A stretch of DNA of 64,000 bases from Myxococcales bacterium (GTDB lineage: Bacteria > Myxococcota_A > Polyangia > Polyangiales > Polyangiaceae): assembly GCA_004193285.1 (NCBI GenBank), contig SECP01000008.1, forward strand, positions 62,001 through 126,000, written 5' to 3'. The position numbers and the translations under genes were made by a program. The notes under the pieces were generated by a model that was given only the letters and a program-made list of their open reading frames with translations, was not told the origin of the DNA and searched no databases. Below are positions 17,101-25,287 of the stretch, piece after piece; position 1 is the first letter of the stretch, and each line of letters begins with the position of its first letter.

Positions 17101-17670
17101 ATCCAGGAACGCGAGCCACTCGTCGCGGTCGTCTTCGCCGGTGGCCAAGCGGCCCGCGGTATCGAGCAAGATGGCGTGCGGCGAGAACCACCAATCACAA
17201 TTGCGGGTGCCTGCGGTGCCGCGCACCTTGGTGCTCGTGCTGCCGGGTGGAGCGATGAAGCCGAGACCGGACTGAGTCAGCGCCGTGGTCTTACCGGCCG
17301 CAGGCGGGCCGACGATCACGTACCAGGGCAGCGCGTAGAGCGCGGCCTGGCCGCTGCGAGCTCCCAAGCGCGTGCGCTTGAGCGCCTGAATGGCCGCCTT
17401 CATCTGCGCTTGCAGGCGCTGCACCTCGATACGGCGGTCCGGACGCGCGCTGTCCGCTTGTTGCGCGGCTTGGCGCAACAGCTCTGTCTCCAGGGCGGAG
17501 GCGCGCATCTTCGCCCGGACATGGCGGATGATCAGCACGGCCAGGAACGCCGTCACGCAGACCACCGTGACCACGATGCCGATCCAGAGCGGAGCGTGAA
17601 CGACGAGCACGATGATCCACGCCGCGAGCGCGACGAGAGAGAGACCGAGAGCGAGCCAGAACATCAACAT
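14134..17670 (-). CDS. tssM: T6SS inner-membrane protein TssM (IcmF)
   Basis: TssM forms the envelope-spanning channel with TssL and TssJ. The 1178-aa length is typical. Two membrane helices occupy residues ~4-48. A cytoplasmic NTPase-like domain follows, with Walker A GPPAAGKTT (residue ~120), DTAG and TKVDL. A third helix lies near residues 430-450 (IALVAVAMLTIVVPAAL). The long periplasmic part ends with the IcmF C-terminal beta domain that contacts TssJ. It sits 11 nt after tssL and overlaps tagF by 4 nt. The retained Walker A suggests nucleotide binding is kept. Confidence 0.97.
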   Translation of the reverse strand: MLMFWLALGLSLVALAAWIIVLVVHAPLWIGIVVTVVCVTAFLAVLIIRHVRAKMRASALETELLRQAAQQADSARPDRRIEVQRLQAQMKAAIQALKRTRLGARSGQAALYALPWYVIVGPPAAGKTTALTQSGLGFIAPPGSTSTKVRGTAGTRNCDWWFSPHAILLDTAGRLATGEDDRDEWLAFLDTLRKFRPRRPLEGVVVALSVEDLLSASEAELEETAKTLRARADEVMSRLEMVLPLYVVLTKVDLVAGFVDFWGDLGKSARAQTWGTTFGFEEELQDPEQAVGEELDVLERVLHARMLTRLGNEPLPEVRARILQFPLEFAALRRPLATFVGQLCQPNPYQETPLLRGFYFSSGTQTGRQLDRVLSNMARGFKLPAAGGGSPRQQTAPQSYFVTELFQKVIFPDRDLGLGSASRMKRRSVRQAVQIALVAVAMLTIVVPAALSYAENSELAQATARDAAQSLSLERAPGGGAGATAGALDLLVGRLLLLERADTEFHVRGYVGPYAAPELLQATKRVYLERLKSLVKGPVQTELLANVRATADLVRMDSQNFQTAYDDLKLYLMLCKTEHLEPEWATPRLAKVWAQALGSQSSTEEDKLLAHAKYYVEALQTDKTFAWTPDSSAISGAQGRLSAVPLEELRYGWLVEAAKGVPAIRPDKVFFGPAAQYWNALGNVEVPGLYTALGWQKVRGLLESPDARLELSTWVLGQDILPLADTKKTGADQLRELYFQRYGKAWAEFIAGLSVVVPSDMPTALDELRVISASDGPYVRLFKVISENVRLDVAPPKTLAEQALEKGKSAAAEQLASAGVDAGAPPPPRAVSPVERQFEPLLLFGFGEASAGKADAAPSRLSLYLAQLTTLEAALGQLAETNASPAQEFDAALSRTATSVQTLLGGLDTRTRFILEPLLMNPIRGSRKGAMNADFASLSESWQKEVWEIYSTKLANRYPFADAPAEVSLPEFTDFFRPDSGLLWKFFATNLATRLERAGSGYVPKAAADAMPFRPDFIQCLNVAAEITDATFGGAQAPSVPFAIKIHPAGSTVAEISLTVDGASTVYRNEPERWTPVVWPGTGSPRGAVLQVRGAGFTDEIPRAGDFGLFRLLEAGGLKPAPALSDGAGVQSGAWTLSRAGEAPVTLDLRPAKSVHPFVKGFFRRWRCPAAITTVSAR

Positions 17671-17681
17671 GCGCCGTTACC

Positions 17682-18371
17682 TCATCGCCCTGGAGCCGCG
17701 GCGGCTGGCAGGGTCGCCCCTTGCGGCAAAACGTCCAGCGCTTTTCGTACGTCAGCGTGCACGAGCCGCTCCAGCGCGAAGGTGAGCCCGAACGCGATGA
17801 GCAAGCCAACCGCCGCGAACGCGACCAGCGGGGCGTTGCTGCTCTTGACCTTCCCCGCGCGGTCGGCCGGGATGGCGTGAGGGCCGAGCTTGTCGCTCCG
17901 AGGCAAAGTTCGACCGACGTGCTGCAGCGCCGCGTTCACGAACCCAGCTAACCCCGCCGGGTCCGCCCCGGTGCCGTACTGCCCGCGGAACCCGAGCGCC
18001 AAGCACAGTTGATAGGCGGCAATGGCGTCGGCGCGGCCCTCGCCGAGCAGGCCCCGCAAGCGGTTGAAGAAGTGCTCGCCCGCCGTGTACTGATTGAACA
18101 GGACGAGCTGGAGAGGCTGGCTCATCCACTCGTTGCGGCCCGGCCAGTTGGACTTGAGGATCTGCTCGTCCAAAAACGCGACGACGGCGTAGCGCATGTC
18201 GGCCAGGTCCGGCTCTTGAATGCCGAGCGACCGCCCCTTGCCCACCATCTCGTCCAGCGCCACTTGCAGACGCTGCCGAAGCTCGCCGGCCGAGCCCATG
18301 CTGGGCGATTGAGGAAAGCTGACCGCGAGCATCAGCACCTCCGCGCACGCCGCGTACACCCGTTGACTCAT
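17682..18371 (-). CDS. tssL: T6SS inner-membrane protein TssL (DotU), short form
   Basis: The 229-aa protein has the DotU cytoplasmic helical domain, with RYAVVAFLDEQILKSNWPGR and FFNRLRGLLGEG as family landmarks. One C-terminal membrane helix follows (PLVAFAAVGLLIAFGLTFAL, residues ~185-207). It has only a short periplasmic tail and no OmpA-like peptidoglycan-binding domain, so wall anchoring must come from another protein. It lies 7 nt after tssK and 11 nt before tssM. TssL pairs with TssM and docks the baseplate through TssK. Confidence 0.95.
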   Translation of the reverse strand: MSQRVYAACAEVLMLAVSFPQSPSMGSAGELRQRLQVALDEMVGKGRSLGIQEPDLADMRYAVVAFLDEQILKSNWPGRNEWMSQPLQLVLFNQYTAGEHFFNRLRGLLGEGRADAIAAYQLCLALGFRGQYGTGADPAGLAGFVNAALQHVGRTLPRSDKLGPHAIPADRAGKVKSSNAPLVAFAAVGLLIAFGLTFALERLVHADVRKALDVLPQGATLPAAAAPGR

Positions 18372-18378
18372 TGCCCGC

Positions 18379-19728
18379 TTACCTCAGCGCCGCGGAGTCC
18401 GCCGCGTAGAGCGCGACCTCGGCTCCTGCCCAATCGCCGTCCGACGGCAAGTAGAGCGCTACGGTGGAGGACCTCACGATTTCTTCCCAATAGCTCCCCT
18501 CCCGCTCGACTCTGAAAAAGCACAGACCCGGCCGCAGCGGCAACGCGCCCGAAGGCGACCACTCGACCGCGACTTTCACGCCGGTGCGCGCGTGCTTCAC
18601 CACGTCGTAGATGTGGCTCCAGCCGGCGAGCTTGAGCACCCCCGGCGCTCGCTCGCGGACGAGCGCCTCCGCCATGTTGGCCTTGACCGCGATGAAGAAG
18701 TTCATGCTCGTCAGCCTCGGCTCCGCGATGCGCCCGATGAACATGCCGTCAGGCCGATGCTCGAGCGCGATCTCCGTGTAAGCGCGCTCGGTGCCGCCGG
18801 ATACGAGGCGCAAGATGATGGCGAACAGCGCCTCGAACGTCTCCCCGAGCTCGAGGTAGTTGAACTTGGGTAGCTCTACCGGCTCCATCTCCGCGGAGAA
18901 GCAGCCGAGTGTGCCCGCCAGCCGAACGAGCACGAGGTACGCTTCTTCCGGGTGAGCTCGCGCGGTGTCCAGCAGGTGGTTGAGCTCCGGCACGACGCTG
19001 CTGAGCACCTGCAGCTGCAAGAACTTACGGATCTCACTGGCGTGAAAGTCCGCCCCCGCGTTCTGTCGGCCCTTGCGCTCGCCGAAGAGCTGCTGCTGAC
19101 GCGCCACGATGTTGGCGAGGACGCGGCGCAGCCCCGCCTCCAGAAAGGGCGCCGCCGAAAGCTTGAGCACGGGCGCCACTCGCGTATCCACCACGATGTA
19201 CTGCCCGTTCTCTTGGCGCAGCAGCTCCGCGACGCGCAGCGCGACGAAGCCGTCACGGCGCTCGTTGCCGAACAGGATACGGAGGTTGGGACGGGCCCAC
19301 TCCACCTCTTGCGCCGAGGTGCCCGAGTTGGTGTCGACCGCGGTGGTGAGCTCGCGCGTGAAGCGGCGCGTCGCGCTGCCGTCGAGCGAAACTTGTGCGG
19401 GGTCCGAGCTGGAAGCGAGCCCCACGAACACCTCCACGCGCTGAGCGCCTGGGGGCAGGTCGCGCGGCTCTGGCGCGGGCACTCCCATGCCTTCGCCGCA
19501 CGCGACGCTCGCACCGTCAGGCCAGATCGCGCTGAGGCGCTGGAGTCGGAACTGGCCCGCGGCAAAGCTCCGCTCGTCGATCTTGAGCTCACTGATGCCC
19601 CAGTCGTAATGACTGACGGCGCGGATGCGATCCTGCAGCAAGCCTTCGAAGTACTGGTCTTGCTGTTGAAAGTGATGCTGGCTGACGAGCAGGCCTTCGG
19701 TCCAGATCGGCTTGCGTGTCGTAGTCAT
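18379..19728 (-). CDS. tssK: T6SS baseplate adaptor TssK
   Basis: The N-terminus PIWTEGLLVSQHHFQQQDQYFE matches the conserved TssK start, in which W, G and QHFQ are near-invariant. The 449-aa length is normal. The C-terminal domain includes FFIAVKANM and LYLPSDG segments typical of the family. TssK links the cytoplasmic baseplate (TssF-TssG-TssE) to TssL-TssM. Its start overlaps the tssJ stop by 4 nt (ATGA). Confidence 0.96.
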   Translation of the reverse strand: MTTTRKPIWTEGLLVSQHHFQQQDQYFEGLLQDRIRAVSHYDWGISELKIDERSFAAGQFRLQRLSAIWPDGASVACGEGMGVPAPEPRDLPPGAQRVEVFVGLASSSDPAQVSLDGSATRRFTRELTTAVDTNSGTSAQEVEWARPNLRILFGNERRDGFVALRVAELLRQENGQYIVVDTRVAPVLKLSAAPFLEAGLRRVLANIVARQQQLFGERKGRQNAGADFHASEIRKFLQLQVLSSVVPELNHLLDTARAHPEEAYLVLVRLAGTLGCFSAEMEPVELPKFNYLELGETFEALFAIILRLVSGGTERAYTEIALEHRPDGMFIGRIAEPRLTSMNFFIAVKANMAEALVRERAPGVLKLAGWSHIYDVVKHARTGVKVAVEWSPSGALPLRPGLCFFRVEREGSYWEEIVRSSTVALYLPSDGDWAGAEVALYAADSAALR

Positions 19729-20309
19729 CCTGCCCTTACCCCTGGTTCCGCCACCACCGGGAGGCTGGAACCGGTCTCTTCTGCCTCACCCTCGCGTCCG
19801 GCGCCATCTTGGATCTGCATGCGGTCCAGCCAGATGGGTATCGGCGTCGATTTCGTATCGCACGGCGGCTGCGACTTCGGCGGCGCCACCTCGTAGGTGA
19901 GGAACCAGTCTTTCCCTTGCGGCTCCCGAAACAGCGCGACCACGCCGATGAACGCGACGTCCGGCTTGGGTGCGAGCGTCACCGTCTTCTTTTCGCCGGG
20001 AAAGAGCGTGTGCTGCTCGGACGAGACCAGCTCCCCCTCGAGCGTCTTGGCCGTGTTCTGCCAGATGTCCTCGAAGGAAGCGGTGCGTAGCCGCGCGTCC
20101 GACTTGAGTTGAAAGACGTGCACCTGCACTGGTCTGCCTTCACCCGTAGAGAGTGAATTGCTCCGTGGGCTGGCGCTGAAAGCCAGCTGCAGCGGCAAGA
20201 CCTGGCAAGGCTTCGGCGGCGCGGCAGGAGGTGGCGGCGCAGCTCCTCCACACCCCCCAGCGAGCGCGCCGAGGGCAAGCGCAAGAGCGCGATGGTTTAG
20301 ACGGACCAT
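19725..20309 (-). CDS. tssJ: T6SS outer-membrane lipoprotein TssJ
   Basis: The signal peptide ends in lipobox LAGGC (Cys20), followed by a Pro-rich spacer. The domain has the TssJ pattern: LQLAFSASPRSNSL, RPVQVHVFQLKSDARL, EQHTLFPGEKKTVTL, and FIGVVALFREPQGKDW. TssJ anchors TssM to the outer membrane. The 194-aa length is normal, with a slightly long C-terminal tail. It is the first gene of the leftward operon and diverges from hcp across a 203-nt gap, which probably holds both promoters. Confidence 0.93.
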   Translation of the reverse strand: MVRLNHRALALALGALAGGCGGAAPPPPAAPPKPCQVLPLQLAFSASPRSNSLSTGEGRPVQVHVFQLKSDARLRTASFEDIWQNTAKTLEGELVSSEQHTLFPGEKKTVTLAPKPDVAFIGVVALFREPQGKDWFLTYEVAPPKSQPPCDTKSTPIPIWLDRMQIQDGAGREGEAEETGSSLPVVAEPGVRAG

Positions 20310-20512
20310 GACGGCCCTTTATACACGACCCCGGTGCTTTTCAGCGGCGTCCCCGGCAGCGGCAAAGTGAGCCAGTAACCGCCGGCCAAAGCTTGACCCC
20401 TCACCTCGCTGAGTGTAGTCCGTAGAGAGAGATGAGTGGGCACTGGGCTACGGGGTGAACACACGGCCGTGGTCGCGCAGCACACTCGTGCGTCGTTGAA
20501 GGAGAATTTGTC
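20310..20512. promoter_or_regulatory. divergent tssJ/hcp intergenic region
   Basis: This 203-nt gap must carry promoters for the leftward tssJ operon and the rightward hcp gene. On the minus strand GTATAA (about 12 nt before the tssJ ATG) is a possible -10. On the plus strand hcp has a strong GAAGGAGA ribosome site 7 nt before its ATG. I looked for sigma-54 elements (GG/GC with 10-nt spacing) and found none with correct spacing. Confidence 0.5.
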
Positions 20513-21004
20513 ATGGCCGTTGATATGTTTCTGCGCATCGATGGGATCAATGGTGAGTCGAAGGACGCCAAGCACGCTGATCAGATCCAGGTGCTGAGCT
20601 GGTCGTGGAACGTCTCGCAGACCGGCACGGCCGGCACGGGCGGCGGCTTGACCGCCGGCAAGGTGGAGCATCACGACATCGAGATCCGCAAGCTCGTGGA
20701 TAAGGCCTCGCCGGTCCTCTACAAGTTGTGCTGCAGCGGCGCTCACATCGCCAGCGCCGACCTCTACGTGCGCAAAGCCGCTGGTGGCAACGACGCCCTG
20801 GAGTACCTCGTCATCCACTTCGACGACTTGATCATCACGTCTTTCGACCTGGGTGGTCAGCCGAAGGCGGACCAGATCGACGAGACCGTTCGCATCAACT
20901 ATTCGAAGGTCACGATCAAGTACACCCCGCAGGACAACAAGGGCCAGGGGCAGCCGCCAATCGAGGGCGGCTGGGATCTGCAGGCGAACCAAGCGCTGGC
21001 CTGA
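20513..21004 (+). CDS. hcp: T6SS inner-tube protein Hcp
   Basis: Hcp (TssD) forms the stacked hexameric rings expelled by sheath contraction. The 163-aa protein has the family start MAVDMFLRIDGINGESKD, then IQVLSWSWNVSQ, KLVDKASPVLYKLCCSG, and VRINYSKVTIKYTPQ. The length is normal. It is transcribed alone, flanked by divergent tssJ and convergent transglycosylase genes. The strong GAAGGAGA ribosome site agrees with the high demand for tube subunits. It has no extension that would suggest a fused effector. Confidence 0.97.
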   Translation: MAVDMFLRIDGINGESKDAKHADQIQVLSWSWNVSQTGTAGTGGGLTAGKVEHHDIEIRKLVDKASPVLYKLCCSGAHIASADLYVRKAAGGNDALEYLVIHFDDLIITSFDLGGQPKADQIDETVRINYSKVTIKYTPQDNKGQGQPPIEGGWDLQANQALA

Positions 21005-21096
21005 GGGTCTCCTCGCGTGGGCTGGGTGGCGGTCGCTCTACGGAGCGGCCGCGGTTCACTTGGCCTTCGCGCGCGGCCGGGTGGAGCGCGGCAGGG

Positions 21097-23610
21097 TTAC
21101 GGAGTCAGAGGAGCGCGGGGAGTGGCGGACGCAGCTCCGCGAGCCGCGAGGTTGCGCGCGCAAGCCTCTTGCATCTCCGGGGTGAAGCGTTGCCGACCCC
21201 AGTCGAAGCTCTGGGGCGCGCAGATGTCGCTCTCGTCCTTCGTCTTGAGCAGCTCCTGCAGCGTTTCGCGCGCTTGCCAAACGCTGTCCTTGGACACCTG
21301 CACGGCGAAGTTCTGCACGCCCGGCGTGCTCGCTCCCTTGATGTCCAGGTTCAACCTGCGGAGCTCCTCCAAGCTCGTCGCGGCGGCTCGTGCCACGAGC
21401 GAGAGGCGCGTGTTCGGCGGTACGGGCAGGTCCATCGTCATTTGAGGAGCGCGCTGCTGAATCGCCCCGAATTTGAGCTTTTGTAGGTTGTTCAAGATGA
21501 GGGCAATGGCTTGGATGGCAGGCGCGTAGTCCGCCGTTTCGCCCGGGAGCACCCCCGCATCCACCAGCTCCCAAAAGCCGACTTTTTCACCCTCCACCTC
21601 CACCAGCTCGATGCGCGCGGCGAGGCCGAACGGCCCCACGTTGTACGCGGAGAACACCAGGTCCCACTCGCCGAACTTCGCGTACATGTCGCTGAAGTAT
21701 TGAATCGCGGCTTCGGTGGATTTTTGGGGACTGTGCCGCTCGTCCACCACGCCCTCGATGATGCGCAGGTGGTACGCGCGAGCGGCGTCCGGAATGAACT
21801 GCCACAGCCCTTCTGCGCCGACGGGCGACTTGGCGAGCGGGTAGCAACCGCTCTCTGCGTACGCGACCGCGATGAGGTCCTTCGGTAACCCTCGGCGAAT
21901 GAGCGAGGATTGGATAGCGTCTTTATAAGCTCCGCACCGAAACAGCATCTGCTGGAAGGTCTCGCGGCCCAGCGGATTCTCCGTATAAAACTCGAAGCGC
22001 CGTTGAACCCGCGGGTCGTCTTCCACCGGAATTTCCGGCATATCCAGCCCCGCGAGCCAGCGCGAGCGCAGCGACTCCGGCGAGCGCGAGCGGCGCTTCA
22101 CGCGCTTTTTCGTGGCGTTGGTGACGAGCTTGCTCATGTCCTTCAGCGCCGCGCACTGAGGGCCGACGCAGCCGGGCTGGAGCGCCTGCGCGGCGATCGA
22201 AGCTTGCTCGTCCAAGAGCGCTCGCAGCTCGGCGGATTCTTTTCCGCCACGACCATGAACCTGGGAGAGGAGCGAGCGGAAGCGCTCGTCGTCGTTGAGC
22301 AGCTTGCCTCGAGGCATCGCAGAACCGGGCGCGCCAATCGCGCCGTCTACCCCGCCCGCGCTCGTGGCGGGTGCGGCCCCACCGCCTTGGCTCGTCGCGG
22401 CTGGACCGGCGTCGTCACGGCGCCGGGTGAGCATCACCGTCACGAGCACGATGCCGAGCACCACCAGGCACACGCCGAGCGCCGCCAGCGCGCCGACCCA
22501 CCAGCGACTCTCACCTGCGCCGCTGCGCTGACGAAAGCGACCGGAGCCGCCCTGGCTCCGCACGCGCGCCGGAGGGGCAGGCGTCGGAATCGGCGTGCGC
22601 CCGCGCGCGCGCCGGCTCTCGCCCGTATTACTGCTCATCCTCTCCCGCAGATCCGGCGGCGGCGACGAGCCTTTGAGGGGAGACGGGGTGACGCTGCCGG
22701 TGGGGAGCGGCTCTCGAAGTTGCGGCAAGCCGCCGTAGCCGCTGCCGAGCGGTTGCGGCGGCGCGGAGATCGAAGACGAACGCCGCTGCAAGCCCAGCAC
22801 GGAAGATTCTTGGCTGGCTCCCGGCGGCGGCGCGGCCGCGGGCGGAGCGTTGCCTTTTGCCGGCGCTTCACGCCCGAAAGCGCGCAAGCCGAGCAGCGAG
22901 CGCACGAGCAAGCTCGGCTGCCCGGGGCGGTTCTGTGCGGCGCTCAGATCCACCTGAGGGGGCGCCACCGGCTGCATGGGCGCCTGCGCGGGCGGGGAGC
23001 CTGCCGGTACCCCTGCGGGTAGCGGGCGCTGCGCGAGAGCGGGCGGCGGCGCGCGGTCCGAGAGAAGTGGAGGCGGGGGGGCGGCGGCGGACGGCGAGCC
23101 GGCGGCGCGCTCGCCGTAAGAGGTGAGCATCCTCGGCGGTTGGAGCGCCGCGGGGCCGGCCGGTTGCGGTGGGCTTGCCGCGTCCGCGCCGCGCGGTAGC
23201 TGAATGTAGCCAGACAATAGCGGCGGTGGGGCGAGCGAGCTAGCCGGAGCCGTGGAGGGCCGAGCACGCGCGCGCTCCTCGGGGGAAAGTGCCGCCTCCG
23301 CGCTACTGAGGAGCTCGCGCACGACGCCGAGTTGCTCTCGAATCGTAGCGGCGCCCGCCTCCGCGCGGGCCAGCCGTGAGAGCTCCGCGAGATGGTGGCC
23401 CACCCCGCCGAAACCGACGCTGCGTGATGGCTCCTCCAGCTCGAGAGAGCGCTGCATGACCGCCTGCAGCGCGGCGTCCCGCGGGATGACCGGCGCCCGC
23501 AGCAGCCTCTCCCATTCCGCCACGCAAGACGACAGCGCTAGCACGAGCTCCGGCCTGCCCCACCCCGGCTTCAACCAGCCTTGCTCACCAGCGCTCACGG
23601 GTCCTTCCAA
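21097..23610 (-). CDS. membrane-anchored lytic transglycosylase (MltD-like) in the T6SS cluster
   Basis: The 837-aa protein has a helical N-terminal region (~1-110), a long Pro/Ala/Ser-rich disordered stretch, one membrane helix (~370-392, WWVGALAALGVCLVVLGIVL) and a periplasmic part. This part contains an SLT domain with the catalytic Glu in AYAESG, then GLWQFIP and AYNVGP (residues ~570-655). A degenerate LysM-like segment follows (~705-765, LSLVARAAATSLEELRRLN). It should cut peptidoglycan strands. Placed between hcp and tssA, it may open the wall for the T6SS membrane complex, since TssL here lacks a wall-binding domain. The large cytoplasmic N-terminus is unusual for MltD. Confidence 0.85.
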   Translation of the reverse strand: MEGPVSAGEQGWLKPGWGRPELVLALSSCVAEWERLLRAPVIPRDAALQAVMQRSLELEEPSRSVGFGGVGHHLAELSRLARAEAGAATIREQLGVVRELLSSAEAALSPEERARARPSTAPASSLAPPPLLSGYIQLPRGADAASPPQPAGPAALQPPRMLTSYGERAAGSPSAAAPPPPLLSDRAPPPALAQRPLPAGVPAGSPPAQAPMQPVAPPQVDLSAAQNRPGQPSLLVRSLLGLRAFGREAPAKGNAPPAAAPPPGASQESSVLGLQRRSSSISAPPQPLGSGYGGLPQLREPLPTGSVTPSPLKGSSPPPDLRERMSSNTGESRRARGRTPIPTPAPPARVRSQGGSGRFRQRSGAGESRWWVGALAALGVCLVVLGIVLVTVMLTRRRDDAGPAATSQGGGAAPATSAGGVDGAIGAPGSAMPRGKLLNDDERFRSLLSQVHGRGGKESAELRALLDEQASIAAQALQPGCVGPQCAALKDMSKLVTNATKKRVKRRSRSPESLRSRWLAGLDMPEIPVEDDPRVQRRFEFYTENPLGRETFQQMLFRCGAYKDAIQSSLIRRGLPKDLIAVAYAESGCYPLAKSPVGAEGLWQFIPDAARAYHLRIIEGVVDERHSPQKSTEAAIQYFSDMYAKFGEWDLVFSAYNVGPFGLAARIELVEVEGEKVGFWELVDAGVLPGETADYAPAIQAIALILNNLQKLKFGAIQQRAPQMTMDLPVPPNTRLSLVARAAATSLEELRRLNLDIKGASTPGVQNFAVQVSKDSVWQARETLQELLKTKDESDICAPQSFDWGRQRFTPEMQEACARNLAARGAASATPRAPLTP

Positions 23611-23643
23611 CCGCAGTGATTAGCACATCCTTGCCAAAGCAAA

Positions 23644-23680
23644 GGCGGCTGTTGACAACCGGGCAAAGCCGCCCGCAAAT
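23644..23680 (+). promoter_or_regulatory. putative tssA operon promoter inside an inverted repeat
   Basis: TTGACA (23652-23657) is a perfect -35 hexamer flanked by the inverted arms GGCGGCT (23644-23650) and AGCCGCC (23667-23673). The expected -10 at 23675-23680 (GCAAAT) is weak, as for an activated promoter. The tssA ATG follows 30 nt later. The arms could be an operator or form an RNA hairpin. Confidence 0.35.
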
Positions 23681-23710
23681 GCCGAAGAGGCTCGGGAAAG
23701 ACTCGCTCAC

Positions 23711-24718
23711 ATGGCAGTTCTGGATATTGCGAAGCTGCTCGCCCCCGTATCGCCGGACGCGCCTGCGGGGGCGAACTTGGAGTACGACCCGGCATTTGCC
23801 GCTGCGGAAAGAGCGGCTGCAGGCCGCCAAGAGCAGGTGATCGGAGGCGCCGTCACTCCGGCAGAGCCGCCAGAGTGGAACGGCGTGCTTTCAGCGTCGC
23901 TCGAGCTCTTGGGCCGCACGAAGGATCTGAGAATCGCGGTGCTGGCGGCGCGCGCGCTGCTGCACCGCAACGGCGTCGCCGCGTTCGCGGAAGGCCTTGC
24001 TCTGCTCAAGGCTCTCATCGAGCAGTACTGGCCGCAGCTTCATCCGCAGCTGGATCCGGAGGACGACAACGACCCGACCATGCGCGTGACCTCCCTCGCG
24101 GCGCTCGCGACGCCGGCGCTGATGCTCGCGCTTCGCCAGTCCCCACTCCTGGAGTCTCGGGCGCTAGGTCCCGTCAGCTACGCTGACATCTTTCCGCCCA
24201 CCGGCGCGGCCGACACCGCGCGCATTTCTGGCGTCTTCGAGTCGGTGGATTTGGCGCTGCTGGAGGAGACGACGAACATGCTCGGGGCCGCCAAGGCGGA
24301 CCTGCACGCCATCGACGCAGTGTTCGAGGCCCAGACCGGCAGCCGCGGGCCGGATTTCGGGGCGCTTCAGGACTACTTCACGAAGGCTCAGCACGCGCTC
24401 CGCCAGCGCTTGGACGCGCGAAAGCCGCCTGAAACCCCGGCTGACGCAGGCGGCGACGCCACTGCTGCGGGCGGCAGCCCCTCGCCGCCTGCACCCCGCG
24501 GGCTGTCCGGTGATATCCTCACCCGCGAGGACGTAGTGAAGGCGCTGGACAAGATCTGCGAGTACTACGCGCGGCACGAGCCGGCGAGCCCGGTGCCGGT
24601 GTTGGCTCAGCGCTGCAAGAAGCTCGTCACCATGAGCTTCTTCGAGATCCTCAACGAGCTCGCTCCTGACGGCATGAAGCAAGCACAAGTCGTCATGGGT
24701 AAAGAGGACGGGAAATGA
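23711..24718 (+). CDS. tssA: T6SS cap/assembly protein TssA
   Basis: The N-terminal ImpA domain is clear: LAPVSPDAPAGANLEYDP, then WNGVLSASLELLGRTKDLRIAVL, then FAEGLALLKALIEQYWPQLHP. TssA coordinates tail tube and sheath polymerisation from the baseplate. The 335-aa length fits a short TssA whose C-terminal part has LTREDVVKALDKICEYYARHEP-like helices, which are followed by PVPVLAQRCKKL. It heads the rightward operon, 55 nt before tssB. Confidence 0.93.
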   Translation: MAVLDIAKLLAPVSPDAPAGANLEYDPAFAAAERAAAGRQEQVIGGAVTPAEPPEWNGVLSASLELLGRTKDLRIAVLAARALLHRNGVAAFAEGLALLKALIEQYWPQLHPQLDPEDDNDPTMRVTSLAALATPALMLALRQSPLLESRALGPVSYADIFPPTGAADTARISGVFESVDLALLEETTNMLGAAKADLHAIDAVFEAQTGSRGPDFGALQDYFTKAQHALRQRLDARKPPETPADAGGDATAAGGSPSPPAPRGLSGDILTREDVVKALDKICEYYARHEPASPVPVLAQRCKKLVTMSFFEILNELAPDGMKQAQVVMGKEDGK

Positions 24719-24773
24719 AACGGGTGGGAAGCTACCCCGGGGACGGCATCGTGATCAGAACGGAGTCTAGGAC

Positions 24774-25283
24774 ATGAGCGGCCAAAAGTTCATCGCGCGC
24801 AACCGCGCGCCACGCGTGCAAATCGAATACGACGTCGAGCTCTACGGAGCGGAAAAGAAAGTCCAGCTACCGTTCGTCATGGGGACGATGTCGGACTTGT
24901 CGGGCAACGCCGGCAAAGAGCAGCCCCCCGTGCCCGATCGCAAGTTCACGGAGATCTCCGTGGACAACTTCGACGAGCGGCTCAAGGGCATCGGGCCCGG
25001 CGTGAAGATGCGCGTGCCCAACAAGCTCACGGGCGAAGGCGAGATCCCGGTCGAGCTGAAGTTCGAGGCGCTGGCGGACTTCTCGCCGGCGGCGGTCGCC
25101 AAGCAGGTGCCCGCGCTCGCCAAGCTGCTGGAGGCACGCCAGCAACTGGCGAACCTCATCACGTACATGGACGGTAAGTCCGGGGCCGAGGACCTCATCA
25201 ACAAGATCTTGCACGACAAGAACTTGCTGGAGGCGCTCGCGAAGAACCCCAAGCCGGCGGACGAGCCCGCCAAGAGCGAATGA
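24774..25283 (+). CDS. tssB: T6SS contractile sheath small subunit TssB (VipA)
   Basis: The 169-aa protein starts with KFIARNRAPRVQIEYDVE and has LPFVMGTMSDLSG and FTEISVDNFDERLKGI, all standard for TssB. It pairs with TssC to build the contractile sheath around the Hcp tube in the cytoplasm. It sits 4 nt before tssC, as in most T6SS operons. Length and order are normal. Confidence 0.97.
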   Translation: MSGQKFIARNRAPRVQIEYDVELYGAEKKVQLPFVMGTMSDLSGNAGKEQPPVPDRKFTEISVDNFDERLKGIGPGVKMRVPNKLTGEGEIPVELKFEALADFSPAAVAKQVPALAKLLEARQQLANLITYMDGKSGAEDLINKILHDKNLLEALAKNPKPADEPAKSE

Positions 25284-25287
25284 AGTC

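Noticed and set aside
16288..17880. 530-codon open frame antisense to tssM/tssL
   Set aside because: Same cause: a shadow of the IcmF coding strand, with no recognisable motif or ribosome site.
20310..20512. sigma-54 promoter for hcp or tssJ
   Set aside because: A GG...GC candidate (TGGCTCACTTTGC on the minus strand) has 8 nt between the dinucleotides instead of 10.
23611..23710. sigma-54 promoter near tssA and the transglycosylase gene
   Set aside because: TGGCAAGGATGTGC on the minus strand has a 9-nt spacing, one short of the required 10.
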